Assembly (NCBI GenBank): GCA_026008535.1
Contig: BRKX01000003.1
Location: 64,443,001-64,507,000 of the forward strand
Reading direction: 5' to 3'
Length of the DNA: 64,000 nt
Origin: Perilla frutescens
Lineage: Eukaryota; Streptophyta; Magnoliopsida; Lamiales; Lamiaceae
The position numbers and the translations under genes were made by a program. Shown here piece after piece: positions 55,120 to 64,000 of this stretch (position 1 is its first letter; the number at the start of each line of letters is the position of its first letter). The notes under the pieces are model-generated. The model was not told the origin of the DNA and ran no database searches. It was given only the letters and a program-made list of their open reading frames with translations.

Positions 55120-56543
55120 TGTTGGGTTTTTTTCGAATTGAACCACCGCAGGATCTAATTGGATGTTCATTAATCCTAATGTCATGTAGATCATAAATTC
55201 ATGCATCTCATATGTTTTAATTAACCGAGTTTAATTAACATGCAAATCCGGTTTAAACGATTCTACTAAAGCGGAAACATAGAATCGAAAAACGACTTAT
55301 AAATTAAACGACGGGTGGAGGACAAGATTAAAGGTCTAATATTTTTGTTGTGTATGATGATGATTGGCGCCCCACAGTGATATTCCACTCCTTGATCTTC
55401 TGTTGTATTCCCGGACTGAATCTAGTTTCAGGGTGGGCTAAAATCTACTAGATCGGTATGGAATCTGTGGAGATAAAGAGAACACAAGAGGAGCTGATTA
55501 TTACTCTTAAAATTTCATCCCCCACCTCCCTATTTATAGGGGAGGTGGTCAAAATTTCAGTGTCCCAACCCTACGGGGTTTGGGCCTCTATCCCTTTTTC
55601 TATCTCCAGTCCATTAAAGTCATATTGGGCTACAACATGGATCTAGAAGAATATTAAATTGGCCTGATAATTTATTTAATTTCCAATATCCAATAAACTT
55701 AGGATATTATTAAATAAATTAAGTATTATTTTTATTCCACTAAAGAAATAATACTGACCTACCAATTTAATACATATTTCTGAATATGCTTTCTCCTTTA
55801 GTCCAGCTATTCCCCGCGTTTAAGATATAATGCCCATTAATTAATTATGTAAGCTTCTGACAGCTATAATTAATTAATATCTTATCCTTGAGTAGTACCA
55901 CACAAGCTTTACTCATGCACGGAATAAATTCCATCTGCAGGGTTTCAGCATGAACTTGCATTTCCTCAAGGGGACACCATCAAACTGGCGCACCAGGAGA
56001 CGGTGCCCCTACATATTGCACAACCCATCATAAGTGTAAATGTCACAACCCAAGATATCGAGATTATTGATCCTTATGAAAGAATCTCACCCTTTGATAA
56101 ACCAAAGCTGCAAACACTACACGTATATGTCTGCCAACACATAGGGGTTAAGAACCCGAACTCTGTGGATTCTTATTCTCTCATTTAAGGTCAGAATAGA
56201 GAATAGAATCCTAAGTAGATCCTCCTCAATACACTTGACCGTGTATTAGAATAATCAGGTAGTCAAGACAAACTAACTATCAGATTATTCTACGACGTAC
56301 CGATAGCAGGTTCAGTGACATCTAAACCGTGAGCCTTTTAATGCATTACAAGGAACCGATGATATGATCTAACCATGTGTTTACCCACACCATATCATCT
56401 ACAATGTAAGTATAGTGAACATGCATATAAATATAACAATTTAAATGCAAATAGTGACTGCAATTGTATTCATTCTATATCATCATAAAACCATTATTAA
56501 TAATGTATACAAAAGACAGGTCTTCTAGTATACAAAACCAACA
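55120..56543 (-). repeat. Copia 5' LTR
   Basis: 1424 bp, the partner of 47332-48755. TATA box at 55531-55538 (minus). Outer flank TTATT. Confidence 0.95.
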
Positions 56544-56548
56544 TTATT

Positions 56549-57092
56549 AGCATTACTATGATAGGTTTTAGCATTGTTGTAATTATTTTTAGCATTAATG
56601 TGACTAGTTTTAGCATGATCAAATAAATAATATATAACTTTTAGCATTAACGTGATTAGTTGTTTCTTATTTAATCTTTGCTCTTTGATTATGTTATTAA
56701 CGAGAATGATCAGTTGAAATGTCTATTTTAGACTGATCTTATCTCAAGAAAAAAAAATCATTATTTGAAGATGTTGTGTCATTTGATGCAACTTATAAAA
56801 ATAACATGATAGTCTATTTAGTATTTAGGTGTGCCATTCTGTGTTTTTAGCAACTCCATACTAAAGTTTTAGCATTGTCAGTTGAAGTTTTAGCATTGCC
56901 ATTTTCTTTTTTAGCATTGATTTTTGAATATGTGGTAGGTGACAATGTTAACATTCATTATATATTCAGTTGTGCTAAATAGTATTATTAGCATTGCTTA
57001 CATTTGTATTTATCATTATAGTTGTGTTTTATTATGATTACTATCTTGATCAGTTATGATAAAAAAATATTATAATAACAGAGTTGTATACT
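56549..57092 (+). pseudogene. FAR1-type element copy B, right part
   Basis: TTAGCATT repeats (56549-56660) are followed by DYVINENDQLK and SFDATYKNN-like text in two frames (56690-56812), the same FAR1/MULE core segment as at 46195-46320, then more TTAGCATT units. The DNA-binding region present in copy A (45126-45650) is missing here. The segment is ended by the Copia LTR at 57093. Confidence 0.7.
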
Positions 57093-58853
57093 TGTTAGGA
57101 AAATTGTTGGAATGATCCAACTGATGGTTTTGCTGAAATGTCAAAACACATTTGATGATCCTATGAAAAACTACAGGTTATTTAAAGTTGGAATTTGGGG
57201 GCAATGATCAATTAAGACTTCAGACAAAGTCAAACTGAAATGAGAGTCAATTGTACTAAGGCATGATCAACCAGCTTAAAGGTTGCCCTGATCAGACCAG
57301 TCAAACTCAACTCTTCAAAGCTTAAAAAGCTAAGGGGGGAAGAGAACTTTGAAGACTGGTAGGCATCCACAGATGAGTAACCATTAGTGTAAGTTGAAAA
57401 CCAAGATAGACTGATGAGAGCAGACCCAGCTTGAAAAGCTAAAAGCTAAACTGATCAAGAATCAGGTAGCAAAACCAAAAACTGATCAAAGATCAGTTTG
57501 ACTGGGAGAAAAAGCTCAAAGAGCTTTTAGCCATTACTGAACCGACCAATAATTAGTTCAATGAGAGAAAAGCTCAATCAACCGACTGATAGTCCAAAAC
57601 TGAAAGCTTTTTAAGCTAAGTTGCCAAGGCAGCTTCACTGGACTGATCCAAAACTGAAGCTTAAGGAAGCCTGAGGAACTGCTAACTGGACAATCTCAGT
57701 GCTGAAAGTCGAGATAGCTAAAAGCCCATCAGCTGAATGTTCAGAACTGATAGCCAAAATATCTGTCCATTCTCTGACAAGCAGTCAATGAAGATCTTAA
57801 CAGGAAATCTTGGAAAGATCCTGATGATCTTTGAGTAGAAGTCATTAAAGACAAATGGCTAATTCATTTAAAGCTTCAAATGGCTACAGGCATTAAACTG
57901 CCACCGGTGGATTAATCAAATCCACCAATCACAACGGTCAAAATATCACTCATCTATAAAAAGAGAGTGAATACAATTTTGATCAAGAATTTCGCCAAAC
58001 TAACTCTTGCTATTTTGCAGATATTGAGCTCTTCTTTTTCCCTCTCTACAGCTCAAAAGCTTAAACCTCTTAAGTGCGAAAAGTCATAACTGAGAAGGCG
58101 TGCTTCAAGTCTCAAGCAAGCAGCTAGCTGACGAAGAATTCCAGCCAGAGCAAAGCTTCTCAGTTCAGTACTTTAAAGATCAACTACTCAGCTCAGACGC
58201 AGACGCACAAAGGAGCAATTCAGTTGATACCAGTTTCAAGAATGTACTCTTGAAGATCGAGCGAGATCTAAAATTGAGAAAAGACGGACAATAGCACCTA
58301 AAGTCTCAGCGAGCAGTTGGGACCGGTAAGTGTGAGCTGTCGACCCAGAAACTGGTTGAGGAGGAGTGTGTACCGATAGGTCCGTTCTTCCGGGACAACA
58401 ACAGTTAGAAAAGAGGCCGCGCTCGATTTGAAGGGTGCCATTTTCTGGTCCAACAGAATTTCTTCACTGTGTAATTGTAATAAAGAAACTTTACTCTTGC
58501 ATAGTGAATTGCCCTTCTACTCAAGGAAGAGAGGACATAGAAGCAGGAAGCTTCGAACCTCTATAAGTCTTGTGTGTGCTGTATCTATCGCTTTAAGCTT
58601 TGCATGTTCTTTAACTGCACACTTTAGCGCACAAGCTACACTGACAAGCTAAGCTGAACTCTCAAGCTCTCAGTCCTAACTGATCAGCTTATCAGCCCAG
58701 CTCCAGGTCAAGCTCACTTTCTCAACTGAACAAGTGCAGATAAAATAAGTCTAAGCGAGTTAGGGCCCTAAACATTCCGTAACTATTTTAAGTTTTTGAA
58801 GTCAGTTTATTCACCCCCCTCTAAACTTACATAGACTCACACCGGGACCAACA
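57093..58853 (+). repeat. Copia 5' LTR
   Basis: 1761 bp, starting TGTTAGGAAAATTG and ending CGGGACCAACA. TATA box at 57955-57964. It has many GACTGATCA and CAGCTGAA-type repeats upstream of the TATA box, a looser counterpart of the minisatellite in the related LTR at 34965-37187, and is 462 bp shorter. Confidence 0.9.
57955..57964 (+). promoter_or_regulatory. TATA box of the plus-strand Copia LTR
   Basis: CATCTATAAAAAGAGAG follows CCACCAATC by about 25 bases, the same order as in the related LTR at 35813. Confidence 0.6.
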
Positions 58854-58942
58854 AGTTGTATCAGAGCGGTTCATTCTAAGGATCAACCGTTTCTGTAGAT
58901 CATTTGAATCAGATCTTTTTATCTGTACTAACATTTCAAGCT

Positions 58943-61199
58943 ATGGGAAACCATAAGCTACCTCTTTTTTCAGTTTAGAATTATGACAACTGGAGCAGGA
59001 GGATGAAAGCTCATCTATGCTCCATCCATGAGAATATGTGGGAAGTGATTGAAGATGGTCCAATCATTATTATGATGGATAATGAAGCCCACATCATGGA
59101 CGTCAACCAACCAGCCAGGATCCCAAAACTAATACATCTTCTCACGGGTGAAGAGAAGAAGTTGAAGAATCTGGAGTTTGTTACTCAAGCAACACTCTTC
59201 CAAACTCTAGATGAGGATCGCATGAAAGACACAAAAAACTGCAGAACAGCGAAGGAGATTTGGGACTTGCTTGCAGATCTCTACAAAGAGTCCGAAGCTA
59301 TTAAAGGTAACAAGCACCAGCTTGCAGTCGATAAATATGAGTCTTTCAAGATGCAGCCGGAAGAAAGCATCTCAAGCCTAGAAATAAGATTTCTTGGCAT
59401 ACTAAGCGAGATGAGCAACCTGTGAAGAAACTATCCCAATAGTGAGATGAACTCAAAAGTTCTTGACAATCTCACAGATGAATGGGATATGAAAGTAATT
59501 GCTATTAAAGAGTCAAGATACTTAAGTAGCATTACTCCCAGAGAGTTGTTTGGATCTCTCAAGGCTCATGAATACATCCTGAACCGAAAGAGAAAAGCAT
59601 CCACTTCCTCTTCTCATGATGCTTTTTTCTATGCTAAAAGAAATCGGTTCAGAGAAGCCCACGGAAGAAATAATTTCCGACCAAGAGGTTCACCTGTCAG
59701 AGAGAATCTAGGGGGATCGGTGACTGATTGAAGAAGAGAGTCAATCGACAAGAAGGAGATCCTGACTGAGGATATAAACGAGCAAATCCAGTCAATGACA
59801 AGATTACCGAAAAATCTAAGAAATATCAGAGATCAACAATCATCTCAACCCCAAGCTGACGATGCTGCCAAAAGAGAAAGAAACCAGCAGCTAGCTGAAC
59901 GATCAGCTGAACAATTCAGGGTGGCTTACAAAAAAATAGAGGAATGTTTCCACTGCCACAAGCGAGGGGCACTACAGATTTGAGTGTCCCGAGCTTCCTG
60001 AAGATAAGAAGGCCAAGATGAGAAGGAGCTTCTTCAAAAGGAAAGCTATGATTGCTAACTCCGAGAATGCCGTCCTCGATGACTCAGACTACGCATTTGG
60101 AATCGACTCAGACAGATATAGCTCAGATAATGAAGCTCTACTTTGTCTCATGGCCGACAAAGATGAAGAGGTTAGTATGTCTAATTCAATAACCTCTTTC
60201 TATCATATACATGAAGCTTCAATCTCTAGGAATGAACTGGACGAACAGTTACAAATCCTAGAAGATCAACTAGCTTATGTATCAAGCATGCATACTGAAC
60301 TGAAAAGTGAGAATGACGAACTAAGAAGCAGAGTTGATGAGCTAAGTGTTGAAAACAAGAAACTGAAAAGTCTCGAAGCTCAGTCAACTAAAATGGATCA
60401 GCTAAAGCTGAATAATGCTGAATTGGAAGCTGAGAATGAGCAGCCCAAGCTAGAAATCCTTGAAAAAGAGGAATTGACCCTCAAATTCAAGAAAGGATCT
60501 CAGACTCTAGATGAAATTCTGAGTCATCAGAGAATCAAAGCTGGGAGTCCAGGGCTGGGATATAGCAGGTATACTGCCGCCGAAAAGGATAAGGCAGTAG
60601 CTCAGAGCTGTGAATCTGGAATCCTGAGAGGATTCACAAGACCAGCTCATTCCCCCCTTAGTTGAGGAATCCAAAGATAAAGGCATCTTGGAAACTCTTC
60701 AAGCTCAGCCCAAAAATCAGACTGATCAGTCGAGTAGGGCAACTTGAAGACAGTCAGCATTTCAAAGACTTGGGGCTCAGTCAAAGCCACCAGTTCAACA
60801 CAGATCAGCAAATCAACACAGATCTACTGCTCGATCAAAAGCTCGTCCAAGGCCAAATTTTCAACAGAAGCCTTCATCTCACTCCAGGTCTTCAAACCAA
60901 TCGAGATTTGAAGATCACTCAAGGTTATTCCATCAGAGAAGACCATTAGTTCAAAATATGCCATCAGCAGCTCAACAAAGAGCTACAACCTCTTCCAGAC
61001 AAGCCTATCCTCAAAAAGGCCAGTTGTGCATCAACCTGGGAATTCCTCGAATCCCAAGAGAAATATGCACATAAGATTGTACTATGTAAGACAACATAAA
61101 TCAATCTCTCTGAAAGAATTTACTCTAAGTAACTTTGCAACCCATTATGATGAGTACTTAAACTTAAGGGATCAATTAACAGTAAATCCCAATCATAAC
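58943..61199 (+). pseudogene. Copia gag (decayed), cut by a solo-LTR-like insertion
   Basis: ATG at 58943 (MGNHKLPLFSV), TAG in the next block near 58974 where the sister copy has Glu, then MKAHLCSIHENMWEVIEDGP, KKLKNLEFVTQATLFQTLDE and IWDLLADLYKESEAIKG. A TGA at 59423-59425 (sister copy Gly) and a TGA at 59729-59731 follow. The zinc knuckle CFHCHKRG then GHYRFEC (near 59960) is split by a one-base frameshift. Next come the acidic and coiled-coil segment 60018-60665 (NELDEQLQILEDQL, long heptads) and a Gln/Ser-rich tail to HYDEYLNLRDQ before the insertion. Confidence 0.85.
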
Positions 61200-61869
61200 T
61201 GTAACGCCCCAAACTACTCTGTTTGGCCACGTCACTTAACATACAATTTACTTACATATTTTGTGTGCTTATATTCAATATGAGCGGAAGCTAAGGTCAA
61301 AACATGATAATAGCATGATGAGGTAAGGCATTATAATTTTCAATATAAATTTTTCACAACCACATTTATAACATGCAATCTATCATATCTATTTTATCAC
61401 ACAACATAGATTTAAGTAAAAACATCTAACCTATCAGGCTCATAGGTCTTACTCAACCCACCCGTCTACCATCCACGATTTCAACATATATACTTCATAC
61501 ATAATAGGCTCCAAGGTCGAACGACCCGCCTTTAAATTATTTTTGTATAATATCAAGTTATATACATCATAACCTACAAAAGATCGGGCTATTCCCATGC
61601 CCAATAATCATTGATCATAAAGCAAAAAGAGTGATCAATGTAATAATAATAATAATGTAAGTATTTTCAAAAGAAGAGCATGCAAAAGATAAACACAAGC
61701 TTGTGGGGTTCTCTTGTGTTCACAACGCTCCTACCCCGGCTTTGACTCCTCAACCTGAAATTCATTGAATGAATGGGGTGAGTATTTAACAACATACTCA
61801 GTGGGGAACATTGTAAACAGTTATAGCTAATTCCACAAGTGAAAATATAACATATGGACTTTTCTTTAC

Positions 61870-62100
61870 TTTGTGGAGACTAGCCTCAACCCCGTAGGGT
61901 CTAAACATCATGATGCCCCCGTTAATGAACATCTTTGGCCCTGTAGGGATGTCCGCAGACATACTACCCCCCAGGGAGGACATTAACAGGTCTATGTTCG
62001 ATCCCAAAGGATCTCTACCCCGAAGGGTCTCTTTATTGACCCCGAAGGATCTCTTTTATCTCTGGTCCGAAGACCCTTCATACTTATACAATCAAAGCAC
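61870..62100 (+). repeat. Degenerate CCCGAAGGGTCTCTTT/CCCGTAGGG repeats
   Basis: Near-palindromic phrases such as CCCCGTAGGGTCT, CCCTGTAGGGATG, CCCAAAGGATCTC, CCCCGAAGGGTCTC and CCCCGAAGGATCTC repeat at 20-60 base intervals within the solo-LTR-like insert. Confidence 0.7.
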
Positions 62101-62926
62101 AACAATAACTATAACCTTACACGTGTTCACAGTTTAGAGTTACCCCACCTTAAGAGACGCTTTCTCAATTTCTCAACCTTTGAAATACTCCTTTGTCGCC
62201 CACAAGTTGTCCACCTCGAGCCCCAACACGTCACCTAGCACCTTTTAATCCTCTTTTCATTTTAGATGTCGAGTCATACAATTAAATCATAACTTTAACC
62301 CAACTTATGCTATACTTTACTTTAAAGACTTCATACATATCCATATACATAACTTTGGATATACCAACTCATAATATGATTTTGGACTCAAAATACACAT
62401 TAAAGCTCTTTGAAGCATTTGATCAAACACGTTACGGGAACACATTTAAACCACATGCTCATAACTCATTTTAAATCCTTTAGACCCAACATTTCAAATA
62501 CAAACACCTTCACTCTAGGGCTCTAACATACATGAAACTCAACCCCATACAACCCTCATAACATCTCCATACAATTATCAACAAAACAAAGGGAAATTAG
62601 GGAAGAATTCCAAACCCTAGCAACAATGAACCATAGGAATTCAATATAACTTCACATATAGCCTCAAGGAGGTAAATAAACCATATGTTCAAGATATCAA
62701 GGCAACAGGATCAATAAAAGTGAAAACCCTAATTTTGGATAACAAACCCTAGGTTTGATTCAACAAGAAATGAGTGTTTAAATCACCAAGATGAAGAGGT
62801 ATGAAGTTACCTTAGTTGATGGAGGATGATGGAAGGATCCACTCCAAAAGTTCAAGAATTTGTAGAGAGAAGGGGAAGGAAAATCGCCCAAATAGAAAGA
62901 AATGAGGAAGAAATGAACAAGTGTGG

Positions 62927-62935
62927 TATATATAG
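62927..62935 (-). promoter_or_regulatory. TATA box in the solo-LTR-like insert
   Basis: The minus strand reads TACCTATATATACCACAC, with GC-rich sequence (CGCGGGCG/CGCCCGCGGGG repeats) immediately upstream. Confidence 0.5.
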
Positions 62936-63387
62936 GTAGGAAAGTCTCCGGACCCACGCGACCGCGCGAGGGGGCTCTCGGCCCAAGCTCCCCACGAGCG
63001 CGCACACCCCGCGGGCGCGCGCCTCGCCCACGCCCCGCGGGCGCTCACCGCCCCGCGGGCGCGCACTTTCAATACACACTGAAAAAGCGAGACCCCCGAT
63101 CAACTCAGCGTTAAGGTGTTCAAAGTTTTTAGCAAACAAAATTCAATGCAATAACATTCATTCATTATCGTATAACTCGACACTTTAGTATTAAAATTCA
63201 AACTGTGTTATACACTTAGTATAACATCACTGTGCTATGACGTATCGGCTCGAGTGAGATAACCTGCAATAAAATAACGGCATAACATACAAACATACTC
63301 ACATGATTAATATTCAACAATATTAATTCGAAATCATTTACTAAAATTATAATTTATAATTTAGCAAAAAAGGGTCGGGGTATCATA

Positions 63388-64000
63388 ATAACTGATTTGG
63401 AAAAGGGCTATCTCATAAAGGCCCAAAGGCTCAGAGTCAAAGGCCTATCAAAAACTGGCCAAGACAAAGAGCAACAAAGTCACAAGATGAGAGGATATTA
63501 GTTGAAGTCTTTTATCCTGATACTCATCGGAGATACGGATCAATGGACCCAACCCTCAATCGAAGAGTTAGAAGGAGTCCAAGATTGATCAGGATATCTA
63601 ATTCTAAAGGATCTCTAAATCAACAAAAGCTAAAAGTGTGGCGAATGTGGATTCTCAAATATTTGATTAACCTCTCAGGACCCGATATCATATGGGTACC
63701 TAAAACCTGATCTTTATTTTGCAGGGAAAGAGCATCCTATCCAAGAAAAAGGTCAAAGATACTTGGTATCTGGATAGCGGGTGCTCAAAACACATGACCG
63801 GAGACAAAGAAGATCTTAACGGTTACAAAGAGGTTAAGGGACCACTAGTCACCTTTGGAGACAACTCAAAGAGCCAAACCATTGGAGAAGGGTTTGTAGT
63901 CAAGGAAAAAGTTGTCATAAATGGCGTGTCACATGTTGAAGGACTGAAGCACAAGCTGCTAAGCATCAGTCAGCTATGTGAGAATGGGTACTCAGTCGTT
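63388..64000 (+). pseudogene. Copia gag end and protease (partial)
   Basis: After the insertion the gag tail resumes, then the protease region gives KVKDTWYLDSGCSKHMTGD (near 63750-63800) with an intact D-S-G, followed by GPLVTFGDNSKSQTIGEGF and HVEGLKHKLLSISQLCENGY, running to the window end without a stop in that stretch. A stop near 63392 precedes it, at the insertion edge. This protease copy has the active site that the sister copy lost. Confidence 0.85.

Larger units (their letters stand above)
47332..56543 (-). mobile_element. Young full-length Ty1/Copia element
   Basis: Both LTRs are 1424 bp (47332-48755 and 55120-56543) with 17 differences by eye, TG...CA ends, and a perfect 5-bp duplication TTATT (47327-47331 and 56544-56548). 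Minus orientation: 5'LTR on the right, primer site, a long 2.3-kb AT-rich leader, gag, protease, integrase, RT, RNase H, polypurine tract, 3'LTR on the left. All domains are present but interrupted by four stops and about two frameshifts. Confidence 0.95.
61200..63387 (-). mobile_element. Solo-LTR-like insertion with ATAAC duplication
   Basis: A 2188-bp insert is flanked by ATAAC (61195-61199 and 63388-63392). It begins TGTAACGCCCC, and its right end GGGGTATCATA reverse complements to TATGATACCCC, so the ends are imperfect inverted repeats with a terminal TA where CA is expected. On the minus strand a TATA box lies at 62927-62935, downstream of a GC-rich stretch (62950-63070). It has no gag-pol. 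The phrase AACATACTCAGTGGGGAACA (about 61790) reminds me of Gypsy chromovirus (Tekay-type) LTRs, but that is weak. Confidence 0.7.
57093..64000 (+). mobile_element. Ty1/Copia element, plus strand, running off the window
   Basis: It begins with an LTR (57093-58853), then a primer site (TTGTATCAGAGCGG, one change from the usual form), gag, and protease reaching the window end. It is the same lineage as the truncated Copia at 31487-37187, in opposite orientation. A 2188-bp insertion (61200-63387) sits between gag and protease. The 3' half lies outside, so its target duplication cannot be tested; the five bases before it are ATACT. Confidence 0.9.

Overview
This is plant nuclear DNA, most probably from a eudicot. 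It is AT-rich and made almost entirely of nested, decayed transposable elements, with one recognisable host-gene exon at the left edge. The host signal is the first coding exon of a clade-typical plant PP2C phosphatase on the minus strand (394-594). Its promoter and 5'UTR lie to the right, and the TE island begins about 1 kb upstream of its start codon. Plant origin is supported by the Tat, Athila, Copia, MuDR, FAR1, hAT and Stowaway families. I cannot name the species.

Layout. 1-1300: PP2C exon 1, flanking intron and upstream region. 1673-2909: a non-coding element with (TA)n edges and a GTTAGCAT-type internal repeat. 3319-3588: a Stowaway MITE. 3685-28027: a Tat-lineage Gypsy element on the minus strand with both LTRs and a 5-bp target duplication. 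It carries an antisense, intron-containing extra ORF. An Athila-lineage Gypsy element (11309-22996, with its own target duplication) splits its reverse transcriptase, and a ~1.3 kb LTR-like segment lies between gag and protease. 28609-31487: a second (TA)n-edged element holding five ~290-bp tandem repeats and a broken Ulp1-type protease. 31487-37187: a truncated Copia element (minus). 37506-41900: a MuDR-type transposase pseudogene (minus) preceded by arrays of CCACGATTAAT in opposite orientations. 42679-43141: a MITE. 43159-44150: a hAT remnant. 44880-57092: FAR1-type transposase remnants, apparently in two tandem copies, broken by a 444-bp retroposed insert with an 18-bp target duplication and by a young Copia element (47332-56543). 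57093-64000: a plus-strand Copia element of the same lineage as the one at 31-37 kb. It interrupts the FAR1 region, carries its own 2.2-kb solo-LTR-like insertion (61200-63387) and runs off the window.

The nesting gives a relative chronology. The Tat element is oldest of its pair (LTRs differ at about one base in ten). The Athila nested in it is younger (about 4-5% in the part I compared). The Copia at 47-57 kb is youngest (17 differences in 1424 bp by eye). None of the elements has an intact coding capacity. Several stop codons fit G-to-A change of tryptophan codons, and the Athila LTR differences are nearly all transitions, as expected of methylated repeats. The less ordinary material is the antisense spliced ORF, the inverted motif arrays beside the MuDR gene, the GC-rich block shared by the Athila LTR and a putative internal promoter, and the TTAGCAT-rich family that accompanies both FAR1 and Ulp1 remnants.
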